A stretch of 64,000 nt of DNA, taken from Chitinophagaceae bacterium (GTDB lineage Bacteria > Bacteroidota > Bacteroidia > Chitinophagales > Chitinophagaceae). Numbering within the stretch: the first letter of the stretch is position 1; every line of letters begins with the position of its first letter. This document shows positions 52,342-61,488 of the stretch, piece by piece. The stretch is taken from the NCBI GenBank assembly GCA_947454235.1, contig CANGIY010000006.1, positions 124,001 through 188,000 on the forward strand, written 5' to 3'. The notes under the pieces were generated by a model that worked only from the letters and a program-made list of their open reading frames with translations, did no database searches and was not told the origin of the DNA. Made by a program: the position numbers and the translations under genes.

Positions 52342-52919
52342 AAAGAATGATGGCCATTCCTGAATTGGCATCGTTCAATTTAGTAGGTGGAACAGCATTG
52401 GCTTTGTATTTTGGTCATAGAATTTCAATTGACCTCGACTTGTTTTCGTCCAATGAATTTAATTCGGACGAAATTATCGAAGCTATTTCTCATCAATTCC
52501 CAGAATTTGAATACACATTATCCAATAAAATTGGCGTTTTCGGGTTTATCGGGTCGATAAAAACCGATTTAGTTAGCTACCATATTCATCCGATGATTGG
52601 CCCGATTCATATCGAAGATTCTATTCGACTTTTAAGTCTTGATGACATCATGGCAATGAAGATTTCGGCGATTTTAAAAAGGGCTGCAAAGAAAGATTTC
52701 TATGATATTGCAGAATTACTAGAACACTTCCCATTGCAAAAATTAATTGATGCGTACAGAACAAAATTCCCTTCTCAGCAGCTATTAATTTCCATCCCGC
52801 AGGCACTCACCTATTTTCAAGAATGCGAAGATGGCGAAGATCCAATTAGCTTAAATAATTCCAATTGGGAAAGTGTCAAAGAACGCATCAGCCAAAAAGT
52901 AAGCGACTTTCTCAAATAA
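52296..52919 (+). CDS. AbiEii/AbiGii-type nucleotidyltransferase
   Basis: A 207-residue NTase-fold protein. Core motif: FNLVGGTALALYFGHRISID, with D-x-D in SIDLDLFSS near residues 47-49. The downstream helix-rich part has SLDDIMAMKISAILKRAAKKDFYDIAEL, the usual AbiEii pattern. AbiE systems are type IV toxin-antitoxin modules that can cause abortive infection; here the partner is DUF6922, not AbiEi. Confidence 0.87.
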   Translation: MLHYSTIDAGTLDVLKRMMAIPELASFNLVGGTALALYFGHRISIDLDLFSSNEFNSDEIIEAISHQFPEFEYTLSNKIGVFGFIGSIKTDLVSYHIHPMIGPIHIEDSIRLLSLDDIMAMKISAILKRAAKKDFYDIAELLEHFPLQKLIDAYRTKFPSQQLLISIPQALTYFQECEDGEDPISLNNSNWESVKERISQKVSDFLK

Positions 52920-53058
52920 CACTGTACCATCAAACCCCACACTGGCAGTCCAATACACCGTTTTTGCACCCATCTCTTTGTGGATATAAAAATATAACGA
53001 TTACTACGATAGAATAATTTTTCGGTGTATATTCGTCTTGTAAAATTATTTAATCTTT

Positions 53059-53910
53059 ATGACCACACTTCAAATCAATACTTCATCACCCGACGTACTA
53101 ACGTTGCAAAAAGACCTCGCGCAGTTGAACTATAAAATTGCTTGCGATGGCGTATTTGGACCTGAAACACAAGCTACTGTTATTCAGTTTCAGCACGACC
53201 ACAACCTAGAGGCAGATGGTATCGTGGGACCAAACACATGGGCGGTAATAACTGACTTATTGGGTGCTCCTAAAATTTACGGTATGGATGTGTCGCATTT
53301 CAATGGCACAATCGACTGGAATCTTGTTCCTGCTAGTCAGATTCAGTTTGTGTATTGTAAGGCATCTCAGGGTACAGGTTTCCGCGATAATATGTTCGCC
53401 ACCTACATGGCTGCTTTAGCCAACCTGAATTACAGAAGAGGTGCTTACCATTTTTACTCGTTCTCTAACGCGCCAATACCTGACCAGGTGAGTAATTACC
53501 TTGGTTGCGGACTCGATTTTAAAGCGAAGGGAGTAATGCCACCCGTGGTTGATGTTGAATGGCAATCGAGCGCGTCGCTGAACCAGTACATTGCAGATAA
53601 TAAAACAACCTGCATTGCACAGCTTCGCCAGTGGGTAGATAGCGTGGCACAACAAACCGGCAGGCAACCTATGATTTACACTGCCGCCAGCTTCTGGAAC
53701 CAATATATTGGTAACGACGCTATTCTCTCTCAATGCCCGCTTTGGATTGCCGACTACAATGCCAATGGACCTGCAATACCACAAGGCTGGAACAATTTTA
53801 CGATTTGGCAATTCTCTGCCAGCGCTACCGTGCCCGGCATCAATGGCAATGTAGACAAAGACATTTTTGGCGGCACCCTCGCCCAACTTAACGCAATGGC
53901 AGGCATGTAG
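53059..53910 (+). CDS. GH25 lysozyme with peptidoglycan-binding domain
   Basis: A 283-residue muramidase. Residues ~8-70 are a PG_binding_1 domain (LQKDLAQLNYKIACDGVFGP, TVIQFQHDHNLEADGIVGPN). A GH25 domain follows from KIYGMDVSHFNGTIDW, with the catalytic Asp/Glu in VVDVEW, KASQGTGF near the start and the end marked by IWQFSASATVPGINGNVD. No signal peptide or membrane segment is present. It may be a phage- or contractile-device-type lysin, or be exported by an unlinked route. Confidence 0.9.
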   Translation: MTTLQINTSSPDVLTLQKDLAQLNYKIACDGVFGPETQATVIQFQHDHNLEADGIVGPNTWAVITDLLGAPKIYGMDVSHFNGTIDWNLVPASQIQFVYCKASQGTGFRDNMFATYMAALANLNYRRGAYHFYSFSNAPIPDQVSNYLGCGLDFKAKGVMPPVVDVEWQSSASLNQYIADNKTTCIAQLRQWVDSVAQQTGRQPMIYTAASFWNQYIGNDAILSQCPLWIADYNANGPAIPQGWNNFTIWQFSASATVPGINGNVDKDIFGGTLAQLNAMAGM

Positions 53911-53935
53911 ACAAAACCTGATAGTAATAACACAC

Positions 53936-53972
53936 AACCCGAGTGACTACTTTTTAGGCGGTTACTCGGGTT
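53936..53972 (+). terminator. intrinsic terminator of the GH25 gene
   Basis: AACCCGAGTGAC (53936-53947) pairs with GTTACTCGGGTT (53961-53972), a 12-bp stem with one G-T pair and a 13-nt loop, followed by GGTTGTTTTTG. Confidence 0.8.
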
Positions 53973-54141
53973 GGTTGTTTTTGGGGATTATTACCGAATA
54001 TGAAATGACAAATTTGTTTTTGCTAAGTTTTTTGACAAAAAGATTTTTGTCAGGTGGAATATAAAACCGACAGTTTCAATCAGCGTAAAAAATAGGCTTG
54101 CTCGAACAACTCAAGCATCAAAAACACAACCTGTAAAATCC

Positions 54142-55221
54142 CTACCCTCTCTTCACCATACCATGGCTGTAGTTGCGCCATTTTTCAATGACTTGCTGCA
54201 TGTCGGTTGGGAGTTCGGAGTCGAACTTGATGAATTCGCCGGTGGTGGGGTGCTCAAAACCCAGTTCTTTGGCGTGGAGTGATTGACGGTGGATGATGTC
54301 AAAGCAATTGTCTACAAATTGCTTGTACTTACTGAATACCGTTCCTTTCACAATGCGATCGCCACCATAAGTCTCATCGGCAAACAAGGGATGACCAATG
54401 TGCGCCATGTGTACCCTGATTTGGTGGGTACGACCTGTTTCCAGGTGCAATTGTACCAGTGTAGTATAGTTGAATCGCTCTAATACTTTGTAGTGGGTAA
54501 TTGCCTCTTTACCTGTGTCTCCATCAGGGTATGCAGCCATAATTTTACGGAAACGCGCGTTCCTGCCCACATTACAAATAATTGTACCCTCGTCTTCTTC
54601 GAGATCGCCCCAAACGAGTGCGACATAGCGGCGATGCACCGTGTGCGCTTTAAACTGCGCTGAAACATGCACCATCGCCTTTTCAGTCTTAGCAATAACC
54701 ATCAGTCCTGTGGTGTCCTTGTCTATTCGGTGCGCGAGACCTACCCGTGGCAATAATTCTTCGCCTTCCTTCTTTTGTTGTGCCAGGTAGTACGCCAACC
54801 CGTTCACTAAAGTACCGGTGTAATTACCGCAGGCTGGGTGCACCACCATGCCCGCCGGTTTGTTTACGATAAGCACATCATCATCTTCGTACACAATGTT
54901 CAGGGGCATATTTTCGGGTATTACCTCCGTCGATTCAGGCCTGCGTGTATCGTAAACAATAATAAAGTCGTTGGGGCGTACTCTGTAGTTGGGTGCTACA
55001 ATTTTATTATTCACCAAAATCATACCCGCTTCAATGGCTTGCTGCACTTTGTTGCGCGTAGCACCGTCCAGGCGCACCATCAAAAACTTATCAAGTCTCA
55101 TGGGCTCCTGCTTAGGTTGCGTGGTCATGCTGAAGCGCACCGCAAGTTCGTCGGCCTGTTCGGCGACGTCGGTGTCGGGGTCTTCATCATCCCAGGTATC
55201 TTCTACCATGTCTTCAGCCAT
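54142..55221 (-). CDS. rluD: 23S rRNA pseudouridine synthase RluD-like
   Basis: A 359-residue RluA-family enzyme, probably the one modifying helix 69 of 23S rRNA. An acidic N-terminal tail precedes an S4 RNA-binding domain (RLDKFLMVRLDGATRNKVQQ). The catalytic Asp lies in HRIDKDTTGLMVIAKT. The RTHQIRVHMAHIGHPLFADE motif closes the active site. It is 20 bp downstream of odhB on the same strand and may be co-transcribed. Confidence 0.93.
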   Translation of the reverse strand: MAEDMVEDTWDDEDPDTDVAEQADELAVRFSMTTQPKQEPMRLDKFLMVRLDGATRNKVQQAIEAGMILVNNKIVAPNYRVRPNDFIIVYDTRRPESTEVIPENMPLNIVYEDDDVLIVNKPAGMVVHPACGNYTGTLVNGLAYYLAQQKKEGEELLPRVGLAHRIDKDTTGLMVIAKTEKAMVHVSAQFKAHTVHRRYVALVWGDLEEDEGTIICNVGRNARFRKIMAAYPDGDTGKEAITHYKVLERFNYTTLVQLHLETGRTHQIRVHMAHIGHPLFADETYGGDRIVKGTVFSKYKQFVDNCFDIIHRQSLHAKELGFEHPTTGEFIKFDSELPTDMQQVIEKWRNYSHGMVKRG

Positions 55222-55241
55222 TACGGGTAAGTTGGTTTATT

Positions 55242-56459
55242 TTAAAGTTCTAATAAAGCTTTAACAGGGTCTTTGCCAATGAGCAATAATTCAGGTGCTT
55301 CAAGTAATTCCTTTACGCGCACCAGGAAACTCACCGACTCACGACCGTCGATAATGCGGTGGTCGTAACTCAGGGCAAGGTACATCATTGGTCTGATTTC
55401 TACCTTCCCATTAATGGCCATTGGGCGCTCCTGTATTTTGTGCATACCCAAAATTGCAGATTGTGGAATGTTGATGATAGGTGTTGACATCAACGAACCA
55501 AATACGCCACCGTTGGTGATGGTAAAGGTTCCACCCGCCATTTCATCAGGACTCAATTTGTTTTCGCGTGCTTTTTTAGCAAGCTCCAACACCTTAAGTT
55601 CAATTTCCGACATGCTCAGGCTTTCTGCATTCCTGATAACAGGTACTACAAGCCCCTTAGGTGCCGATACCGCAATACTGATATCGCAGTAGTCGTGGTA
55701 CAAAATATTATCGCCATCGATGTAAGCATTCACCGCAGGCCATTCCTGCAATGCAATACAACAAGCCTTGGTGAAGAAAGACATAAAACCAAGGTTCACG
55801 CCGTGTGCTTCTTTGAAAGTGTCTTTATATTGTTTCCTCACCTCCATAATGCGCGTCATATCTACCTCGTTAAAAGTAGTAAGCATAGCGGTGCTGTTTT
55901 TCGCTTCCACCAGCCTGCGAGACACTGTTTTGCGGAGATTACTCATTTTTTCAGGGCGTGCGTTTCTGCCAAATGCCTCTGCACCTGTTTTCTTGCCACC
56001 GCTGCTAATGAGGTCTAAAACGTCGTTTTTCAAAATTTTGCCGTGCGCACCAGAACCTTTTATCTTTTCAGGCGCCACTTTTTTATCTTCGATGATGGCA
56101 CTGGCAACCGGAGTAGCTTTAACTGCCGATGCCGGAGCCGGGGTTGCAACAGGTGCTGCAGCCTTAGCCGGAGCTGATTCTGCTTTTGGAGCCGCTGCTG
56201 CAGGAGCAGGAGCCACATCAGCCGTTTTGCTGTCGTCAATGGTACATGCGAGGTCGCCAATTTTAAGCGTATCGCCCTCACCGGCAACTGTATGTAAAAC
56301 ACCTGCTTTTTCGGCAGTAAGTTCAAAAGTAGCTTTCTCTGACTCCAGCTCGCAGAGTACTTCGTCCCTATTTACAAAATCCCCTTCCTTACGAATCCAC
56401 TTTACAAGAGTCACTTCGCTAATAGATTCACCAACGGTGGGAACTTTAATATCAATCAT
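55242..56459 (-). CDS. odhB: dihydrolipoyl succinyltransferase (E2 of 2-oxoglutarate dehydrogenase)
   Basis: A 405-residue E2 subunit that transfers succinyl groups from lipoyl-lysine to CoA in the TCA cycle. Start [16 protein letters not shown] is preferred because the -7 box is at 56478-56485. The lipoyl domain is 1-80 with the lipoylated Lys in ESEKATFEL. An Ala/Pro-rich linker and the E3-binding domain ([20 protein letters not shown]) follow. The C-terminal catalytic domain ends in [12 protein letters not shown] with the His. The E1 gene is not adjacent. Confidence 0.93.
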   Translation of the reverse strand: MIDIKVPTVGESISEVTLVKWIRKEGDFVNRDEVLCELESEKATFELTAEKAGVLHTVAGEGDTLKIGDLACTIDDSKTADVAPAPAAAAPKAESAPAKAAAPVATPAPASAVKATPVASAIIEDKKVAPEKIKGSGAHGKILKNDVLDLISSGGKKTGAEAFGRNARPEKMSNLRKTVSRRLVEAKNSTAMLTTFNEVDMTRIMEVRKQYKDTFKEAHGVNLGFMSFFTKACCIALQEWPAVNAYIDGDNILYHDYCDISIAVSAPKGLVVPVIRNAESLSMSEIELKVLELAKKARENKLSPDEMAGGTFTITNGGVFGSLMSTPIINIPQSAILGMHKIQERPMAINGKVEIRPMMYLALSYDHRIIDGRESVSFLVRVKELLEAPELLLIGKDPVKALLEL

Positions 56460-56477
56460 CGATTTCGAATTTGGGCG

Positions 56478-56485
56478 CAAAATTA
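56478..56485 (-). promoter_or_regulatory. -7 box for odhB
   Basis: TAATTTTG on the minus strand, 18 bp upstream of the ATG at 56459. It falls inside the longer open frame and so argues for the shorter start. Confidence 0.45.
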
Positions 56486-56687
56486 CCAAAGCCCCCCTGA
56501 TTAATCAAAATACTGTAAATACCGTTTTTCAATCGACTGATAAATTAGCGATTTGCTAACAAAAGGGGGAGGTCTATTTTTATCTTCATTGCTCCTCTAT
56601 TTGCATCATTTTAAAGTTGTAACACTTACCAAAACCACTCCCACGCGCAAATCCACCTCCCTAATTTCAGTACGTGAATTTCACCCC

Positions 56688-56715
56688 TTTGGCTTCAAAT
56701 ATTCATGTAATTTTG
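56688..56715 (+). promoter_or_regulatory. promoter of the M28 peptidase
   Basis: TTTG at 56688-56691, a 16-bp spacer, and TAATTTTG at 56708-56715. The ATG follows 21 bp later, so the upstream in-frame ATG at 56674 is not used. Confidence 0.55.
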
Positions 56716-56736
56716 CACCGTCAAAATAATAGGTGT

Positions 56737-58392
56737 ATGAAAATTGGCTTCGGTTTATTGCCGGTGGTATTTCTTGGAATGAGTTTGCAAGGCGTTGCGC
56801 AAAGCAAGGCTGAACGCAAAATGGCGAAACAAATTAAAGAAGACATCACTTACCTCGCCTCCGACCAGTTGGAAGGCAGACGTACCGGCACGCAAGGCGA
56901 AAAGCTCGCTGCTGAATACATTGAAAACAGGTACAAAAAGCTCAAAATTCAACCTTATAAAGGACAACTCAGGTATCCGTTCCAGTTTATCTATGGCCGC
57001 GAAATGTTGGCGAGCAATAAACTAGCGTTGAACAATACCAGTTTCAAAACCGAGGAAGATTACTTTCCGTTGCCGTTCAGTGGTACAGGACATGTAAAGG
57101 GCGAAGTACTGCCTGATGTTACCGAACAAGGTAACGTGTGGATGGTGCCAATGTTCGCTGATGCCGACCAGGCAAAAGACCCCCATTTTGAGTTTGAAAA
57201 AGCGGCTTACAAGGCTGCTAAAGATGCTGAAAAAGGCGGAGCAACAGGTGTAATATTATTCGACAGCTACGGTACTAAATTTGAACCGACGTTCAATACG
57301 CAGTCTGACATGGAACCGATGAATATTCCGGTTGCGTATCTTAAACACTCGGCTTACAAGAAACTGACGGCTGGCGGCGAGAACAAATCCGGGTATCAGG
57401 TTGATTTGAATACTGCAATCAACAAACCACAACGTACAGGTACTAACCTCGCAGCATACATTGATAATGGCGCGAAATACACTGTTATCATCGGTGCGCA
57501 CTATGACCACCTTGGTTTTGGAGAAGACGGCAACAGTCTTTTTGCCAATGCCAAAAAAGAACATCAGATTCACCACGGTGCCGACGACAATGCCAGCGGT
57601 ACGGCGGCTCTTATGGAAGTTGCTAAGTGGGTTAAAACCAAAAATCTCAAAAATTTCAACTACCTGTTCTTACACTTTTCGGGCGAAGAACTAGGACTGT
57701 ATGGATCAAAAGCATTTGTAAAAGAACAAAAACTCGACAGCACCAAAATTGCCTATATGCTGAACATGGATATGGTGGGCAGACTGAATGACAGCACCAA
57801 TTCACTTACGTTAGGCGGTGTAGGTACTTCTCCACAGTGGTCTACAGTAGTAGAAATGGGTAAGGAGGAATTTAAACTTACTATCGACAGTTCAGGTATT
57901 GGCCCTTCTGACCACACTAGTTTCTATAATGCAGGGGTGCCTGTTTTATTCCTGTTCACTGGAACCCACAAAGATTACCACAAGCCTACCGACCGTGCAG
58001 ATTTAATCAACTATCCGGGTGAAGCCCGCGTAGTTAGCTATGCAGAACGCATCTTAGAAAATTTCGACGAGAAAGGTGTTAAGCCTAAGTACACGATTAC
58101 AAAATCGAATATGACTGGTGGCAAATCGAAATTTAAAGTAACGCTCGGTATCATGCCTGACTATACCTATCAGGAAAAAGGCGTAAAAGTGGATGGCGTG
58201 AGTGATAACAAACCAGCAGCTAAAGCAGGCGTTCAGGCTGGCGATATTATCATTCAATTGGGCGACGTGAAAGTGCAAGGCATGCAAACCTACATGGAAG
58301 CACTCGGTTCTTTCGCTCCGGGCGATGTTACCAAAGTGATTGTGTTGCGCAATGGCAAAGAAGTATCGATGCCGCTCGAATTCAAGAAATAA
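56737..58392 (+). CDS. exported M28 aminopeptidase with PDZ domain
   Basis: A 551-residue zinc peptidase from MKIGFGLLPVVFLGM, with the signal peptide ending at GVAQ. A PA-domain-like insert lies near 130-230. The M28 metal ligands are seen in GAHYDHLGFGED, HHGADDNASGTAALME, FSGEELGLYGSK and MLNMDMVGR, with the last His in GPSDHTSFYNAG. A PDZ domain ends the protein (VKVDGVSDNKPAAKAGVQAG). It probably trims peptides in the periplasm or at the surface. Confidence 0.95.
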   Translation: MKIGFGLLPVVFLGMSLQGVAQSKAERKMAKQIKEDITYLASDQLEGRRTGTQGEKLAAEYIENRYKKLKIQPYKGQLRYPFQFIYGREMLASNKLALNNTSFKTEEDYFPLPFSGTGHVKGEVLPDVTEQGNVWMVPMFADADQAKDPHFEFEKAAYKAAKDAEKGGATGVILFDSYGTKFEPTFNTQSDMEPMNIPVAYLKHSAYKKLTAGGENKSGYQVDLNTAINKPQRTGTNLAAYIDNGAKYTVIIGAHYDHLGFGEDGNSLFANAKKEHQIHHGADDNASGTAALMEVAKWVKTKNLKNFNYLFLHFSGEELGLYGSKAFVKEQKLDSTKIAYMLNMDMVGRLNDSTNSLTLGGVGTSPQWSTVVEMGKEEFKLTIDSSGIGPSDHTSFYNAGVPVLFLFTGTHKDYHKPTDRADLINYPGEARVVSYAERILENFDEKGVKPKYTITKSNMTGGKSKFKVTLGIMPDYTYQEKGVKVDGVSDNKPAAKAGVQAGDIIIQLGDVKVQGMQTYMEALGSFAPGDVTKVIVLRNGKEVSMPLEFKK

Positions 58393-58394
58393 GC

Positions 58395-59480
58395 CTAAAA
58401 CAAAGTGGGTGCGCTCGCGTTACCCATAATTCGTTCCATAAAATCGGCTACGGTTTTTGGGAAGGCATACTTGTGTATGTCCTTTACATTCACCCAACCA
58501 TCGGTAGGTAAAAAAGTAGGTTTTGTCGCACAATCAACCGTATAAAAAACGGCTTCTATTACCCTATGGGTAAGCCTTTGGGATGATTTTCCTGCAAGGG
58601 TTGTTTTAGTTGTGTCGATTGCTGACAAATGCTCATTTTTCAATAGCGCTGTAAGGTTTGCCACCTCATTGGTCTCCACTAAATAAGGCTCAAAAAGATT
58701 GTGCCATATATCGCCTTCTGCTCGCTTTTGCAACCACACATCATTGCCGCACCTGAACAGGAAGTAATTAAAATACCTTGTTTTTACCACTACCTTCTTG
58801 CTTCTCACTGGAAAATCGGATTGGCGACGCAGGCTATTGGCTGTGCATTTTGATGCCAAAGGACACTCTAAACATTTAAAAGCAGCAGGAGTACAAACTG
58901 TAGCTCCTAAGTCCATAATTGCCTGATTGAACAAATTGCTTTGTCCTTTTGGCAATAACTCATTGGCTAATTCTAAAAACAGAACTTTTCCCTCTGTAGA
59001 ATCAGACGATACTTCAATGCCGAAACAGCGGGACAACACCCTATACACATTGCCATCAACCACAGCATGCGGCAATTTAAATGCGAAAGAGGCTATTGCG
59101 GCAGCCGTGTATGGTCCTATGCCCTTGAGTGCCAGTATTTGCTCGTAAGTATTGGGGAAAACGCCATTGTAGTCGTTGGCAACAATGCGGGCTGTAGCCA
59201 GCATGTTCCGACACCTGTTGTAATAACCCAACCCCTGCCACAATTTAAACACCACTTCGTCTTCTGCCGCCGCTAGGTCGGTAATAGTTGGATATGCTTC
59301 AGTGAATTTCAGATAGTAGGGTAAGCCCTGTTCTGCCCTCGTCTGTTGCAGAATAATTTCAGAGAGCCATATTTTGTATGGGTCTGTTTCATTCTTCCAC
59401 GGCAATTCCCTGCTGTTTTCAGTGCTGTGCCAATGGAGCAACGATTGAGTAAAAAAAGCTTTATCCGGAAAGTCAGGCAT
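58395..59480 (-). CDS. mutY: A/G-specific adenine glycosylase
   Basis: Removes adenine mispaired with 8-oxoguanine. At 361 residues it is full length. The catalytic Glu lies in WLSEIILQQTRAEQG, the HhH motif in ALKGIGPYTAAAIASF and the catalytic Asp in VVDGNVYRVLSR. The iron-sulphur cluster cysteines C-x6-C-x2-C-x5-C are intact (CTPAAFKCLECPLASKC). A NUDIX-like C-terminal domain follows. Ends 2 bp from the converging M28 gene; a -7 box lies at 59485-59492. Confidence 0.97.
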   Translation of the reverse strand: MPDFPDKAFFTQSLLHWHSTENSRELPWKNETDPYKIWLSEIILQQTRAEQGLPYYLKFTEAYPTITDLAAAEDEVVFKLWQGLGYYNRCRNMLATARIVANDYNGVFPNTYEQILALKGIGPYTAAAIASFAFKLPHAVVDGNVYRVLSRCFGIEVSSDSTEGKVLFLELANELLPKGQSNLFNQAIMDLGATVCTPAAFKCLECPLASKCTANSLRRQSDFPVRSKKVVVKTRYFNYFLFRCGNDVWLQKRAEGDIWHNLFEPYLVETNEVANLTALLKNEHLSAIDTTKTTLAGKSSQRLTHRVIEAVFYTVDCATKPTFLPTDGWVNVKDIHKYAFPKTVADFMERIMGNASAPTLF

Positions 59481-59484
59481 AAAG

Positions 59485-59492
59485 CAAAACTA
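59485..59492 (-). promoter_or_regulatory. -7 box for mutY
   Basis: TAGTTTTG on the minus strand, 4 bp upstream of the ATG, which would make the mRNA leaderless or nearly so if this is the true promoter. Confidence 0.35.
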
Positions 59493-59557
59493 TTGAAAAC
59501 ATACATACTTCTCTAAATCGCGCTGAAAATATAGCTGTCTGATTGCTGTTGAATACC

Positions 59558-59565
59558 TAAATTTG
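59558..59565 (+). promoter_or_regulatory. -7 box for the ABC ATPase gene
   Basis: TAAATTTG fits TAnnTTTG, 51 bp upstream of the ATG at 59617. Confidence 0.45.
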
Positions 59566-59616
59566 CACTAAGCGTTGTGGGTGCATTTTTACAACATTCA
59601 TTGCTTTGTTACAATT

Positions 59617-60375
59617 ATGTCAGCGATCATTCAAGTTAAGAATCTGGTTAAAAAGTATGGCAATTTCGAAGCTGTAAAAGGTATTAGCTTTGAAGTGAAA
59701 GAAGGCGAAATTTTTGGTCTGCTAGGCCCTAACGGTGCCGGAAAAACAACTACGCTCGAAATCATTGAAACACTCAGAGAAAAAACGAGTGGCGAGGTAA
59801 TTGTTGATGGCTTTGACCTTGACAAACACCCCAATGAAATTAAAAACATCATTGGTGTACAACTTCAGGCGGCGGGCTACTACCCCAACCTTAACCTGAA
59901 ACAGATTATTGATTTATTTGCCGGCTTGTACAACCGCGAAGTAGATGCCCTTGCATTGCTTGATACCGTAAACCTGCGCGATAAGGCTAAAAATAAGTTC
60001 AAAGAGCTTTCAGGCGGGCAAAAACAACGTTTCTCGATAGCAACGACACTAATCAACGACCCAAAAATTATTTTCCTCGACGAGCCTACAACAGGTCTTG
60101 ACCCTCAGGCAAGGCGCAACTTGTGGGAATTAATTAAGCAATTGCGCCAACGCGGTTGTACTGTGGTAATTACGACCCACTACATGGATGAGGCAGAGGA
60201 ATTGTGTGAGCGCGTTGCGATTGTTGATGCAGGTCAAATTATAGCCCTTAGCACACCCAACGATTTAATTGACGAACTGCTTGCCACTGGTTTCCAGCGC
60301 AAAAAAGAAGTGAAGGCCGCTAACCTCGAAGACGTATTCCTGAATATGACAGGTCGTGAGTGGCGCGAAAGCTAG
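59617..60375 (+). CDS. ABC transporter ATP-binding protein
   Basis: A 252-residue ATPase from MSAIIQVKNLVKKYG; the frame opens 14 codons earlier but the family begins here. Walker A LLGPNGAGKTTT, Q-loop VQLQAAGYYP, signature LSGGQKQRFS, Walker B IIFLDEPTTGLDP and H-loop ITTHYMDEA are all intact. The type resembles CcmA/daunorubicin-family exporters. No permease gene is adjacent, because the next gene runs the other way and overlaps by 4 bp. Confidence 0.95.
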   Translation: MSAIIQVKNLVKKYGNFEAVKGISFEVKEGEIFGLLGPNGAGKTTTLEIIETLREKTSGEVIVDGFDLDKHPNEIKNIIGVQLQAAGYYPNLNLKQIIDLFAGLYNREVDALALLDTVNLRDKAKNKFKELSGGQKQRFSIATTLINDPKIIFLDEPTTGLDPQARRNLWELIKQLRQRGCTVVITTHYMDEAEELCERVAIVDAGQIIALSTPNDLIDELLATGFQRKKEVKAANLEDVFLNMTGREWRES

Positions 60376-60854
60376 TTTTTATAAACTCCCAGATACACAG
60401 TATTAGGGTCGGTCTGCAACAGTTTAAAAGTCTTACCCGGAATGATGGCGTGCGAAAACGCAGTATAACATGGTGCCGTTCTGGTGCATGCATCTGTCAT
60501 TATTACCTGACTGTCAATAGGGTGAATGCGGATCACCTCGTGCGTCCTTTTCAACGTAATCTCATAGTCTTTGTCAATTGATACGTAGGTGTTGTACGAC
60601 AACCCTGTATCACCCATACGAGTAAATATTGAAGGAGAATAAAAGCTGTCGGCACTTAAAGGTGACACAAACGTACTATCGTGGGCATAGGTTTTAATGT
60701 ACACCGTATCAAGGCTATCAACCGTATAGTTGAGGAAGTACAACATTGCAGGGCCGCTGTGGCACGTGAAATTGCAGTCTTTTACGCTTTGTGTATCATG
60801 GCACGACACCAATGAAATGCCTGCTAATGCTGCTATGAATGATATTTTTTTCAT
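60372..60854 (-). CDS. lipoprotein, unknown function
   Basis: A 160-residue predicted lipoprotein with lipobox LVSC in MKKISFIAALAGISLVSCHD. The mature part has six cysteines, including CNFTC just after the anchor and CTRTAPC near the end, that could form disulphides. The fold is probably beta-rich. No family recognised. It ends inside the convergent ABC gene and begins 9 bp after the carbonic anhydrase gene, so the two may be co-transcribed. Confidence 0.75.
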   Translation of the reverse strand: MKKISFIAALAGISLVSCHDTQSVKDCNFTCHSGPAMLYFLNYTVDSLDTVYIKTYAHDSTFVSPLSADSFYSPSIFTRMGDTGLSYNTYVSIDKDYEITLKRTHEVIRIHPIDSQVIMTDACTRTAPCYTAFSHAIIPGKTFKLLQTDPNTVYLGVYKN

Positions 60855-60863
60855 ACCTAGAGC

Positions 60864-61382
60864 TTATTTAAACCATGAACTGTACATCAAATAATTATCA
60901 GCGATACGCTGCACCTCACCTTTGAAAAGTTCAGGACTCAGGTCTTTTACTTTCTTAGCTGGTACACCCGCAAAAATACTACCTGAAGGCACCTTGGTAT
61001 TTTCAAGTACTACCGCCCCTGCAGCTATAATGCAGTTGTCGCCTATCTCAACATTATCCATCACTATCGAGCCCATGCCTATCAGCACATTATCGCCTAC
61101 TTTGCAACCGTGTACAAGTGCATTATGCCCTACCGATACATTGTTGCCTAAAATAGTCACTGTCTTTTGATAAGTGCAATGCAGGCAGGCACCATCTTGT
61201 ATGTTCACCTTATTACCCATTCTTATGCTATTTACATCCCCTCTTATCACAGCATTAAACCAAACACTGCAATCTTCTCCCATTTCCACATCACCAACAA
61301 TGGTGGCGTTAGGAGCTACGAAACACGATTCAGGAATGGTAGGGTGTATACCCTTAACTGGAAGAATTACCGGCATAGACAT
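60864..61382 (-). CDS. gamma-carbonic-anhydrase-family protein
   Basis: A 172-residue left-handed beta-helix protein. Hexapeptide repeats run from FVAPNATIVGDVEMGEDCSV to VLENTKVPSGSIFAG. The zinc ligands are visible as LHCTYQKT, VGHNALVHGC, an arrangement like YrdA/CaiE-type members, some of which have weak or no carbonic anhydrase activity. The C-terminal helix (YLMYSSWFK) is typical. A -7 box (61397-61404) lies 14 bp upstream of the ATG. Confidence 0.92.
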   Translation of the reverse strand: MSMPVILPVKGIHPTIPESCFVAPNATIVGDVEMGEDCSVWFNAVIRGDVNSIRMGNKVNIQDGACLHCTYQKTVTILGNNVSVGHNALVHGCKVGDNVLIGMGSIVMDNVEIGDNCIIAAGAVVLENTKVPSGSIFAGVPAKKVKDLSPELFKGEVQRIADNYLMYSSWFK

Positions 61383-61396
61383 TGATTTGAACCCAA

Positions 61397-61404
61397 CAAA
61401 AATA
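61397..61404 (-). promoter_or_regulatory. -7 box for the gamma-carbonic anhydrase gene
   Basis: TATTTTTG on the minus strand, 14 bp upstream of the ATG. Confidence 0.4.
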
Positions 61405-61426
61405 ATGGAAATATTGGTGCGATTAT

Positions 61427-61461
61427 TTAAAAAAGAAACCGCCCTGTAGTACAGAGCGGTT
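61427..61461 (-). terminator. intrinsic terminator of the small exported protein gene
   Basis: AACCGC (61437-61442) pairs with GCGGTT (61456-61461), and after one mismatch CTGT pairs with ACAG. On the minus strand the hairpin is followed by TTTCTTTTTT. It lies 27 bp past the stop at 61489. Confidence 0.85.
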
Positions 61462-61488
61462 CAATATTGTTTTGATGTTACTTACCTA

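Noticed and set aside
55985-56330. Ala/Pro-rich low-complexity sequence in odhB
   Set aside because: It is the normal flexible linker between lipoyl and E3-binding domains of E2 proteins.
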